From: Strongylocentrotus droebachiensis
Taxonomy: Eukaryota; Echinodermata; Echinoidea; Camarodonta; Strongylocentrotidae
DNA: 64,000 nt
Assembly (NCBI GenBank): GCA_035222895.1
Contig: JAVYIG010002737.1
Span: forward strand, 166,711-230,710
Direction of reading: 5' to 3'
Under the pieces are notes generated by a model. It was not told where the DNA came from, made no database searches, and saw only the letters and a list, made by a program, of their open reading frames with translations. The position numbers and the translations under genes were made by a program. Positions 1-11,800 of the stretch are shown here, in pieces (position 1 is the first letter of the stretch; every line of letters begins with the position of its first letter).

Positions 1-153
1 AGTGAGGCATACAACATGTATCACCGAATTTGACATTCATACCTCAAACGTTTTTGAGATATCGCAATGAGAAAGGGGGACTGACAAGTACAACCCGAAA
101 ACATGATACCTCTAGCACCACCTTCGGTGGGAGGAGGCATTACATCGCAGGGA
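1..153 (+). repeat. DR1-repeat family, 3' end
   Basis: Ends in the family's 3' signature: ACAACCCGAAAACATGATAC, then a hairpin-like CACCACCTTCGGTGG and GGAGGCAT. Cut by the window edge. Confidence 0.7.
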
Positions 154-1469
154 CTCTAGGTCAGTGGATATCATTCGTTTGTCATGATATGAATTCGTGC
201 ACACGCACAAGCCCAGGACACAAGCAGACAACTTCCTGAGGAAATGAGTCCAGTACGATATTGGAAACTTTTAAACTAGAGCTAATTCATACGACTTCAT
301 TTTGCGTTCAACATAGGCTAAACGAGGCAAATCTGGCATGGTAGAAAATCCGCATTAGGTGCATGGGACACATCAATCAGTGGCGAATCGAAATTATTGA
401 TTAACAGTGTGAGTGTGGGGGAGGGGGGGTGGGGGAGGGGGGGGGGGTGGGGCGGGGGGCGGGGGGCGTACACCGACTGTCGAATCTCATCGATTTAATT
501 ATTTTAATCATTCTTCTGAACAAAAAGAAAGGGAAAACAAATCTTTGTCAGATTTCTTTAATTATATTGAAAACATATCCACATTAGTTATACAAATAAT
601 AACAGGAATATGAAAAAGAAAGAAAAGAGAAAAAAACAAAAATGCTTACTTTCCAAACTTGTTTTAACCCGTCATTTTCTTCTGGTTCCATCCATGAGTT
701 CGCTACATGTTTTAGGTACTCTCCGATTGTTTGTTTGGTCTGTACGACCCACATAATTAAAGGGCCATCAACCACAAGGAGGTAGAATTCTAACTTCGTC
801 CATCAACCCCTCAATGTGGGCTGCATGTAAATAACGTAAAAGGAGAAACCCAAATATTTTCAGGTTAACTTTCTCACTTTACTTTACTTTAATCCAGCGA
901 TGCTATAGGACTATGCATGTGTTCATCGATGGTAGATGTTTACTTCAGTGGTTATACATTAATCCTTGTCATTTCAAATTAAGTAAGTGGGAAAGGAAAA
1001 CAAATGGGTGCAAACTTGCAATATCAGCTTATACAGCGTATAGAGGCTCATAGACAAGATCATGGTTTATAGACCAGTATTGTCTAGTCAATTCTAAAAA
1101 CAGTTTACAGAAGTTGTTTATAACTATAAATGATACAACATATTAATGTTTTAAAACAGTTGCAGCTGATCAAATGCAAATTTGCCAATCTATTATTTAT
1201 ATTTTAATCATCAATCACATTTGTGCCGAGGTAAGAAATTCATTAAACATTATCCCAGGATGCAATGTACATCTGTGCTTATAGACGTCTTCGACACAAG
1301 TTATACCCCAGTGCACTCTTTCAATAAAATTGATTGAATACTTCTTTCACCAACAAAGAGGAATACTAGTGTGCCACATGAAGAAATGAAGAGCTACTTA
1401 GCATGGTTGGATTAGGTCTACAAATCTAAAATTCAGTGATTTCTTTTTATTATCACGTTTTCATTTGAT
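154..1469. other. no gene recognised
   Basis: AT-rich sequence apart from the G-tract at 411-468. Short frames on both strands have no family resemblance. Confidence 0.6.
411..468. repeat. G-tract, G-quadruplex-prone
   Basis: Several G runs of 4-9 separated by single T, A or C bases on the plus strand. Confidence 0.9.
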
Positions 1470-1473
1470 TTAA

Positions 1474-1599
1474 AGGGGAAGTCCCAGGATATTAAGTTGG
1501 TTTCAATAAATAGCTAAAGCTAAAGCTTTCACAGACTTGTTTCTCTCATGTTTCCTCATTCTATTAAAAGCAACTTTAATATCAGGGTGGATTTCCCCT
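1474..1599. mobile_element. 126-bp MITE with TTAA target duplication
   Basis: TTAA (1470-1473), then AGGGGAAGTCCCAGGATATT; mirrored at the right by AATATCAGGGTGGATTTCCCCT and TTAA (1600-1603). TTAA duplication fits piggyBac- or Kolobok-type transposition. Confidence 0.75.
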
Positions 1600-1771
1600 T
1601 TAAGACCCCTAAATACCGAGGTATTTGGGGAAATTGCCCCAGACCACAACCCCCAAAGGATAAGGAAAATTGTTCCTGCATCTACCCTAGGACCTGAGCC
1701 CTAGGACACACTGTACTCATGTCAAGAACTAGTCTGAGGTACCTGACTAAAAGCATACTATCGGTATGTGA

Positions 1772-2140
1772 AAACTAGATGGATCTTCGATTGCGCACAG
1801 TCAAAAATGATGCCTTCACCATAGAGCAATTTTACAAACCAAAACAGAAGCAATTTTTAAAATTCAAGTTTGATTGTAATCCATTAATAGGTTCTCATAA
1901 TATCATGATTAAAAGCTTTTTTCATTTACATGTATGACCCTTTGATCTTTGACCTCATGAATCCTAAAATCTAATCAGTTCATTGGCTCTGCAAGATACA
2001 TACCAGTACATGTCCTGAGTTTGGCCGGAATCCACCAATCGCTTCTTGAGATAACGCGAGAACGAGAACAGGACATACGGACCGACAACCCGAAAACATA
2101 AAATTTCACATATCCTCCTTCGGAGAACATACTACATGTA
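1772..2140 (+). repeat. DR1-repeat family, short copy
   Basis: Starts AACTAGATGGATCTTCG with the palindrome core TGCGCACAGTC, passes TTTGATCTTTGACCTCATGA and GTTCATTGGCTCTGCAAG, and ends GACCGACAACCCGAAAACAT and TCCTCCTTCGGAG. Confidence 0.75.
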
Positions 2141-2904
2141 TGTATGATCAAATCTCTATGATATATACACTTATTGGTTATTTACAAACTAAAAGAAAAT
2201 TATGGCAGGAAAACAATATCTCTGTTAAACCATTTATTTACAAAATGACATTGAACTCCAGTACATGAACATACCACAAACATGGCAAAGGTGACATGAG
2301 TATAACATTATGCACAATTATGCAGAATGTCTTCCATTTTGAGCTTGAATGTTCTTCTTAAATCTATCAGGGTTCAGGCATATTCATATTCATCATTTAG
2401 ATATATTTTACAGTCTACATCCTATACTGCAGGTATACTACCGGTACACATAATTTCACTTGTTGTTAGTACACTGGTCAAAACTACACTGGTCAAAACT
2501 TCACTGATCAAAACAACTATACAAAAATACAAAGGCATACAAAGGCAATGACATGAACCTGGTACTTCTCTTAGGTGCTGTCAGAATTTGAAGTGATTTC
2601 TTAAAGGAATGAAGCAGAAGGCCCGAATAATATTCATATTGAGTACGTACATGTAGCACATGGACTGCTTTGGACAAAAGAGCTCCCTGTTGGTGCCATC
2701 CATTGATGCTTCTATGTAATCCTTGGTTTGTGTTTTTTGTACTGCTTCTCTTAAATAATGATTGGTTGGTTTACTGGTATAGCTCAGGGTTGACCAAGCC
2801 CTTTACTATTAATATAATACTGATACCGTTAGAGAGAACAATTTACACTGGTAGCAAATGTCCAAAGAAATACCAGAACTTAGTGAACTTAGTGGAGATT
2901 GAAT

Positions 2905-2998
2905 CCAATGACAGGGGTAATAGTATATCTGTAAAGCGTTTTATAGAGATATCATAGCGCTGTATAAAACCGGAATTATTATAATTATTATTTATTTC
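2905..2998 (+). mobile_element. SINE 3' end fragment
   Basis: CTGTAAAGCGTTTTATAGAG then AGCGCTGTATAAAAC and an ATT-rich tail matches the 3' end of the SINE at 7823-8181, opposite orientation. The tRNA-like head is not recognisable. Confidence 0.6.
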
Positions 2999-3450
2999 CT
3001 ATTCTAAAAGGTACATGTCTGAATAGAATGTAAAAGCAATACAAGATGTAACCTATTGACAATGTTTCAAAATTATAAATATCCCCTCAAACATCATTTA
3101 ACATCATGACACCTATTTTGCAAATTGAAATATATTTCTTCTTCAAAAACTTGAATAAATGAAAAAGAATAATAATAAATCCACTATGGCACTAGTAGAA
3201 ATATGAAAGATGAAGCATTTTTTTGAAATAACACAGAAAGACCCTTCACAAAGGCTGCAAGTCTACAAGTGCAATGATATGTTTCTGCTTAAAGCTAGAT
3301 TTTCATTAATGAGAGTAAGAATTATAACCCTCAATGCATTTGTACAAAGATCATGAATTGTTTGCAAGGACAAACCCTTCTCTGTTGTTATTGTAACAGT
3401 GTCTGCACTGTGAGACTAGGCTGTCAGCATACATGTACCTCAGCTGTCTA

Positions 3451-3934
3451 AGGGTGCGTTTATTGGGTCTTGCCACTAGATATGTACATATCGTACCCCA
3501 CTTTCATACCCCACTATCAAACCCCACTATACGAAAGTGATTTGCGGGATGTCGCGTTTATCGTCTCTGCACGATTCAAAATAAAGTCCTTGTGTCTGCG
3601 CAGCTGTTTTGACCTGGGAAGCAGACAGTTTCTCGGAGGTCAACTACACACACATGCTTGTACACAACACATGGCGCACGCTAGCCTCCGAACTGGAAAT
3701 TAACCTGGGTGGTCCGATTTGTATGTGGGGTTCAAAACAGCTTTGCGTTTATCATCTCTCAGAAACGTGATTCTGGCTGTATGTCACATTCAAAACACAC
3801 CTTTTTGCGTCTTTAGATATGCCCATATCTAAAGACCTTTAAAAAAGGCTTTGCGTTTATCACCTTCTAAATTTGCCTGAAAAACGTTTGAGAAACCTGA
3901 TTCTAGCCAAAAATTTGGTCAATAAACGCACCCT
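3451..3934. mobile_element. 484-bp TIR element (AGGGTGCGTTTATTG)
   Basis: AGGGTGCGTTTATTG at the left end is mirrored by CAATAAACGCACCCT at the right. Internal motif TTTGCGTTTATCA recurs. Non-coding; target duplication not clear. Confidence 0.72.
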
Positions 3935-4369
3935 AACACAGCCAGAAACCAACAGAGATAGGCTATGCTCAAAGCTTTAGAAATTGTGGTAAAGTGTAAA
4001 ATTGAAGTCTGTGCCTGCAGACTACTATTGTTGTACTACAGTAAAGTGATAATAAGAATACATGTACTGGAAACGCATACATGCAAATAGTTTATGGAAA
4101 CCAAATATGAAATATATGGAACCCATCTCTTAATGCTCGTTCTCATAATTATAGCTCTAGCCTTTTACCCTAATACCTTTCTTTCCCTCTATTCTCGTAA
4201 ATTAATGGCTCAAGGGAGTATGAAGAAATTATCTATGAAGCCCCTGTACTTGTTTATTTGTGTGTTCTGAGAGGCACTCTGCTCTTGCAGCATCCTATTT
4301 TTCTGCAGGTTTTTAGAGGCGGTTTATCACATCACATCTATAGTACTGAAATGTTCTAATATACATATA

Positions 4370-5198
4370 CAGTACATCCCAGAAAAAAACAAAATCTCAA
4401 AACAAATACTTATAGTATATGAATAAAAACTTGCTTTTCCTAAAGTAAAAGATTGCTTCCAAATAATACACTGATGAGTGTAGGCATTAAATCATGTATG
4501 CTTTACTGAATAACATTATTTTGAAAATGGTATGTTAAAATCCATTTGTGGCGCATTTTGGTAAAATAGTGAAAAACCACATACAAAAAAAACGTTAAGG
4601 AAATGCTTTTGAAAATGAGAGGAAAATTCCCTATTCTGATGATTTATTTGTCTACATGTACCTTATGTGCCCAATTGACCATACCTTTCCCTGTTATGTG
4701 CTCCTTACTTTGATTATTGCATGAATATTACCTGACTGTCTGATTTCCTCTTTTGAAAAGTTGCAGTTCTGAAAAATGCAAAAATCACTGTTCATTTCAA
4801 ACAATTGCAGACAAATTTAGGTACAGAATATTATTTTTACCCCCATCTTTGACAATGCCTCCAATATCCTTTATTTTACGATGATGGCAATTAACAGAGA
4901 AACACATGAAAACAAGCTCCTCATTCAGCTTTGAACTGTTTGTTTCCTTCAGGTCATGATCGTATGAGCTACTTAATTATTCAGTTTCACCCAAATCAGG
5001 CCAAGATTGATTCTGACATGCCATTTTCAAAACAATGTTGCTCAATGAGGTGTATGTGGCTTAATGTATTCAATGTATAATGCAAAGCACTTCCACTTTA
5101 TAAAAAGCAAGAAATCATATTCATGCAGCTCATTATACCTGCAGTTTGTTCACAATATTAATTTGTTATCGGGTTTTCATTCTTTCGAGGACGCACTG
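4370..5198. mobile_element. long-TIR element (mariner-like ends), copy 1
   Basis: Left end CAGTACATCCCAGAAAAAAA, right end CGAGGACGCACTG; arms of about 150 bp are inverted repeats of each other (for example GCATTAAATCATGTATGCTT on the left and its complement-like GGCTTAATGTATTCAATG on the right). The CAGTGCGTCCC ends recall Tc1/mariner elements. No transposase seen. It lies just past the 3' end of NKAPD1. Confidence 0.6.
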
Positions 5199-5363
5199 TC
5201 CTACCATTACATTACTTTTCTTATGAATCTTGAAGAGCAACAACAAATAGGAACATCTACTCATAAAAATGACAGACAACCTCAAACTTGGCAATGGTTA
5301 TTAAAACCACAAACAGAAGAATAAAATCAAATTGCTATAGCACACTGATGCACAAAACTCCAA

Positions 5364-5889
5364 TCACCTACTTCTTCTACTCCTTTTCCTGTCTCTGTTT
5401 CTATCTTTTCTATCACTCTTCCTTTCTTTGTCCTTTTTCCTACTGGATTCTTTGTCATCTCTCCTTCTATGGTGCCTGTCTCTTGATGTATCACGACTGG
5501 AGTGTCTTTTTCGAGGCTTGTCTCTATCCGTACTCTTGTCTCTCCTTGATTTCTTATCTTCACTGTGTCCATTCCTTTTGTCATTTCTTCCAGAATTTCT
5601 TCTTTCTCTACTCCTCCTTTGTCGTCTACTTCGTTCCTTACTCACCCTTCTCCTGCTGGGACTTTTTCTATGCATCCTGGAGTTATCTCTCCTCCTTGAG
5701 TGTTTCCTCTCATCATCTCTCTGTGGTTTCCTTGCTTCAGTGATTCTTCCTTTGCCCTTCTCTCCTTCGCTGCCACTGCTTTCACTTGAAGAACTGTCAG
5801 AACTGCTAAAACTGCTTGAACTCTCTGAATCTGAGGAACTATCATCGCTTTCTCGCTGGTCTCTAGATGGTTTCTTTGGTCGTTCAGAT
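5364..5889 (-). CDS. NKAPD1: NKAPD1 terminal exon, Ser-rich then RS-rich tail
   Basis: 526 nt from acceptor CCCAG| at 5890-5891 to TGA at 5366-5364. Begins SERPKKPSRDQRES, then a run of Ser/Asp/Glu, then about 110 residues of Arg, Ser, Lys, Asp and Glu in RS, RD and RK dipeptides, ending RKRSRRSR. The acceptor has a weak polypyrimidine tract because it is preceded by a purine-poor CA-rich stretch and then a minisatellite. The frame remains open upstream into that intronic minisatellite, but those residues are not part of the spliced protein as I read it. Confidence 0.85.
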
Positions 5890-8800
5890 CTGGGATAGCA
5901 TCCGTTGTGTGTGAGTGAAAGATTAGGGAGTGGGGGGGGGGGGTGAATAACAGGAGAGGGGGGAGGGGAGTAAGGTATGGGTAGAGACGAGTATACACAA
6001 GACACGATGAGTGGAAGGTTAGGGTAAGCAAGATAAGAGAGAGTGGTGGAATGACCAGTGGGGGAAGGAGGGGTGGAGACAAGAGAAGAGAGAGTGGTGG
6101 AATGACCAGTGGGGGAAGGAGGGGTGGAGACAAGAGAAGAGAGAGTGGTGGAATGACCAGTGGGGGAAGGAGGGGGTGGAGACAAGAGAAGAGAGAGTGG
6201 TGGAATGACCAGTGGGGGAAGGAGGGGTGGAGACAAGAGAAGAGAGAGTGGTGGAGTGACCAGTGGGGGAAGGAGGGGTGGAGACAAGAGAAGAGAGAGT
6301 GGTGGAATGACCAGTGGGGGAAGGAGGGGTGGAGACAAGAGAAGAGAGAGTGGTGGAATGACCAGTGGGGGAAGGAGGGGGTGGAGACAAGAGAAGAGAG
6401 AGTGGTGGAATGACCAGTGGGGGAAGGAGGGATGGAGACAAGAGAAGAGAGAGTGGTGGAATGACCAGTGGGGGAAGGAGGGGTGGAGACAAGAGAAGAG
6501 GAAGAGATGAAGGCAAGTAAAAATATCATACATTTTTTAATGGTAGTGTCCTAAAAGACAATGTAATTCAACATTTACGTATTCAAATAGAATATTTAAT
6601 TTTCCAAGGTTTACAAAAAATATGTGACCTGCCACATCAAAATGAGACAGATGTCACATTTTTTTCCAAACCTGATTGATTCTGATTCTCTGTTTCAAAA
6701 GCTTTGTTTGATGTATAGCTCAACTCTAGGGAGGAGTTTTAGTGGAGAAAATAGCTGTTACTCTGTCAGAGCAATAGGGTTTTAAAAAAGTACATTGAGA
6801 GCCACCACAAGAAAAACGCTTCCAAAGTTTGACTTCCGATTTTGTCTTTGACCATAAGCATTTTTAATGTCATTTGCCTTATTTTCAAAGCTGGATGAAT
6901 CATGGTGGATAGACTCATTGCACAGCACATGATGTACACATAGACACACATATCGTTAGTGCCTGGTTAGAAAGCTAGCATCTTTCTCTTTTTATCAGAC
7001 GATTACAGACTTTCTTGGGTTATTTGTTTGTCTTTGCTCTCCTTCTAAAATCACGCATCTTTATCATATTTTGATACAGTTTTCCCCTATATACATACAT
7101 ATTGCCATTCTTTATGATATATGGACAATTGGACAGTAACTCTGTAAGTCTAATGTGTTTCGTTAGATTGTGTTCATTTAAGAAGAAACACTAGTATGTT
7201 GATCATGTTAGGCTCCTGATAAGTCTAGAGATGTCCTGTATGAAATGTCTCATACGACATATCATCTTGAAGATGTTAATCTTGTGAACGGTGTCTTAAA
7301 TTCTTCTTTGATACATAAATGTAGAATATCCATTAAGTACATTTTCAGTGATATTTTTCAATGCAAATCACAGAGTTTTGAGCATAAACTTAATTTTCAA
7401 GAAAATCACACTTTTATGTGTCACGTACAACATTTGATAATTTCAGCTCTATCTATTTATAGTTGGTTGTTATTTCTTCATAGGGCCAAGCCTTGAACTA
7501 AGCGGCCAGGAACCATGGGCAATTTATTTTTAAAAGTTGCCCCTGGTTCACTAGAACCAGGGGTAATTTCTGATGCGCAGAGTTCGCTGAATTTAGAGAA
7601 CCCCCTACGTGTGCGCCTTTTTACAATAGTCTTCGCATTTCAGCCAGAACAAACATTGTGAACTCTCGTAAGAAGTCAGCGTTTTTGTAATGACAATGTT
7701 AATCGCACCTTTACTAATTATCATCAGGAGCATGTGGAAGGTAACCAAATCGTGAAAGTACTTTACTGTTACCATAACAAATATCTTCACTGCTGATTCC
7801 TTTCTGTAAGGGGCTAGCATCTTAATAATAATAATAATATTGGCATTTATATAGCGCTCTTACAGACATACATGCGTATCACAGCGCTTTACAACATATT
7901 ATTATTACCCCGGTCATCGGATTCAGGCTTACCCGCACACAAGGTATGCACATTCTCCACTCCCTGGGGAGCATTCCAGCCAGTCGCCATTTTACAAGCG
8001 CCACTTGCTAATCAAACCACATTAGCTTTCGCATCCTACCGGGTACCCATTTTAACACCTGGGTGGAGAGTGGCAAATGTAGATCAATGTCTTGCCAAAG
8101 GACATTAGTGCCGCGGCGGGACTTGAACCGCGGACCTTGTGATCCACAGTCCGGTGACTTATCCACTCGACCACGACACCTCTACTTGCAATCTTGCAAT
8201 CTGATTGGTCTAAACGAGGTCACATGATAAAATATAGATAAGTAATATCTACCTGAGATAGTACTTTTGTACAGTAATTTTTTGCTGCTACCCCACTTGC
8301 CCACCCTTGCCCATTGAATACGCATAGCAAAGTAGGTTAAGCGAAATGTCAAAGTCAATGTCAATGTCAAATGAGCGCGCATCGACTGTATTGTATGCAT
8401 GTTGCGCTTTGTAAAATCTAGCTGAAGCTAAACTGTCTGCAGCATCAGTTCTTATTACTATGTAAAATTCACTTTAAATAGACCATATTGCCTATGTGGG
8501 ATATAAAACAAATATTAACCTCCTTTACTCGGGCAATGGATACAAATTATCATTGCCTCGGTGATCTCGGGGCTACCATCATGATAGTAGCCCCGAGATC
8601 ACCTTGGCGATGATAGTTTGCACCATTACCCTCGTAGTCGATTAATATTTGCTTATTATCTAAATGTCCCGTATATGTCATAAACAGAACCGCCCTATAC
8701 CAGAGAAAGTAGTAAACCAAGTCTAAGATTCATAAACTACCGAACAGCTGCACCATAATTGAGATGAAAGAGATGATTGATTTTACCTCTTTGAATGTTT

Positions 8801-11800
8801 CTTTCTTTTGCTGGATTGCCCCTGGATACCCCGTTCATCACTGCTCTCATCCATAGAGGACCTGTTGATACTCTCTTCTGGGTAGAGCTCCATGAATCCA
8901 TTGTGACTCCATCTACAAATGCATTGAAATATGAAACAAAATAATACAAATGTATGTGTATATATTATGCATGGTTGCAATGGGGACTGCCAGTAGTTAA
9001 TAATATGCTTTTACAAAATTCTTACAGTTTTTCAACATCAGTGAAGTTTTCAATATCTGACAAGGAGACAGCAATCTTAACATACCAAGTTGTTATCATT
9101 ACTATTTTCTTAGAGATGGAAATGCTCATCACTTTAATCACTACATGGGGTAAGGAAAGATAAGCTAGCCGTACTAAGGCATACAGTGGCGTAATGAGCA
9201 AAAACGTTTGGGGGGGCTGACAAAAAAAAAAATCCGAATCACCCCACTCTAACATGCAGGCCCCGCTGAATTACGTTTCTCAAAGTGGGGTCTAGGGGCA
9301 AAGCCCCGGTGGGGTTCAAGGGGCGAAGCCCCCCGAAGCTCAAGGGGTATGGGCATCAGTGGCGGATCCAGGAATTTCTTACCGGGGGGGGGGGGGGGGG
9401 GCACAAAATGGCATGGGGTGAAATATATGTAAAATGATGAAGCAACCGAACGAGGCTTTAACGACGAGGGAGCGGAGCGACCAAGCAGGGGGTGGGTCTG
9501 GGAGGGGGTTCTGGCCCCCTCCCAGTGTAAGAAGCATTTGCAATTTTAGAACCAAATTAGACGCATTTTTCAGGCATATATGTCGTAAAATTGCTTTCTC
9601 CTACCCCTTCCAAGAGTAGGAATCTTTTGCAATTTGAGAACCACATTTGGCGCAATAATATCCACCGACACTTCATGGAAAAAAGAGGCCCTCCGATTAG
9701 TTAGAAGTTAGAGAAAAGTGATCTGTCACGTCGTGAGACGTTGTATACATTATGCTTTGATGCCGCACAATGCACAAAGACGGTGGTCCGGTACTTCACC
9801 AGTAGTACTTGCAAAAATTATCTCGAGTGTATAAACTGTGTCGTTATCAGGGGAGTCGCTAGATCTTTTTCAGTGGGGGAGGGGGGGGGGGGGTGTAGAG
9901 GCCGCCGATTAACGACAAAACGAGCCACCAATATTATTACCGACAAATATAAAAATGCCAATGTCCAAACGTCTACAAATTTAAGCCTTTAAACCCGGGG
10001 CCAGGAACTAAGTTATTTTTCAGTTTTCCCCTCCCGCGCGAAGCGCGGAAGCTTTGACACTTCATTAAATTATTAGAGAAAGAAGACGATCCGTTGTACT
10101 GTTCTCGACTCTTAAAGCTTGTTTCGCCCCTCCCGCGCAAAGCGCGGAAGCTATGCATGACGTTTAATTTAATTATTAGAGAAAGAAGACGATTCATTGT
10201 ACCGGTCCTGAGTCTTCATCCTTGTCTGAATTCAGTCCCCCCCCCCCCTCCCGCGCTAAGCGCGGAAGCTTTGACGTTTCAATTCATTATTACTCTTAAT
10301 CCTTGTCTGAATTCATTTTCGCTCGTCCCGCGCGAAGCGCTGAAGCTTTCACGTTTTATTAAGTTATTAGAGAAAGAAGACGATTCGTTGAATCGTGTTC
10401 TTGTCTGAATTCAGTTTCCCCCCTCCCGCGCGAAGCGCGGAAGCCTTGACACTTCATTAAACTATTAGAGTAAGAAGGCGATCTGTTGTAATGTTCTCGA
10501 TTCTTAATTCTTGTTTCGCCCCTCCCGCGCGAAACGTGGAAGCTATGACGTTTCATTTAATTATCAGAGAAAGAAGACGATTAATTGTACCGGTCCCGAC
10601 TCTTAATACTTGTCTGAATTCAGTCCCCCCCCCCCCTTCAAGTTTCATTAAATTATTAGAGAAAGAAGACGAATCGTTTTATTGTGTCTTTGTCTAAATT
10701 CAGTTCCCCCCTCCCACGCCAAAGCTTTGACGTTTCATTTAATTATTACTCTTAATCCTTGTCTGAAATCAATTTCACGTTTCATTAATTATTGGAGAAA
10801 GATTAAGACGATTCGTTGTACCGTTCTCGACTCTTAATCCTAGTCTGAAATTATTTCCCCCCCCCCCATCTCGCGCGAAGCGCGGAAGCTTTGCAGTTTC
10901 ATTAAATTATTAGAGAAAGAAGACGATTCGTTGTACCGTTCTCTACTCTTAATCTTGTCTGAATTCAATTTCCCCCACTGGGCCCATTAACGGTATATGT
11001 GCAGTGTTACATGATGTAAGTATGGAACGCTCGTTCGCAAATTTGTGCATGCTCAGCCCGAGTGGTGGGTAGCATGTTATCTCCCGACAGTGCTTTGCAC
11101 AGTAGCTTCTGGAAAGGAATTAGTGTTACTGTTAGTGGCCACTATAAGGCCCTTAGTGACTATAAAAAACATACGCTCTTCCTGGCTATTTGGGAATGGG
11201 TCAGTTTGCAAGAAATAATGGAGAAACTATAGCATTTTGTTGAAAATCATGTGATATCACGAACATTTATACATTAATTGTGAAAATAAGTCATGGTTCA
11301 ATTTTATTTGGGGGGCTGGCGCCCCCCCCTAGCCCCCCCACCAGTACGCCAGTGAAGGCATATAATTGTAGCTCACACTGTACATCAACTGCTATCTTTG
11401 GATGATTCCTTTTGTAGGGTGTCCATCTTTTGGTGTATTTCTGTGTATACAGTGCGTCCCAGAAACAACAAAACCCCAAATCACATGATTATTGTGAACA
11501 AACTATGAGCCGTATAGTTAATATTCCTTGCTTTTTATGAAGTAGAATTAATATGCTTCCAAATGATGCATTGATGACTTAAGATTAATCGATACAGGCT
11601 TCACTGAGCAACATTATTTTGGAAATGGCAAAATGTGGCAGATTTCGGTAAAACTGTAAAAATTTAGGATCGCACATGAACATGACCTGAATGAAACACA
11701 CACAAACTTTCACACATTAGAATCTTGCATGAAAATTCCATTACAGCTTACATTTCATGTCATACTCGCATGTGATACTTATGTTTTCACTGTTTTACAA

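Noticed and set aside
5642-6533. Long Pro/Ser/Leu frames on the minus strand and Gly/Arg/Glu frames on the plus strand
   Set aside because: They read through a 51-bp minisatellite in all frames; only the part below 5889 fits a coding exon.
10094-10697. Frames of 65-104 codons in the 10-kb satellite
   Set aside because: They follow repeat units and shift between units; no conserved protein.
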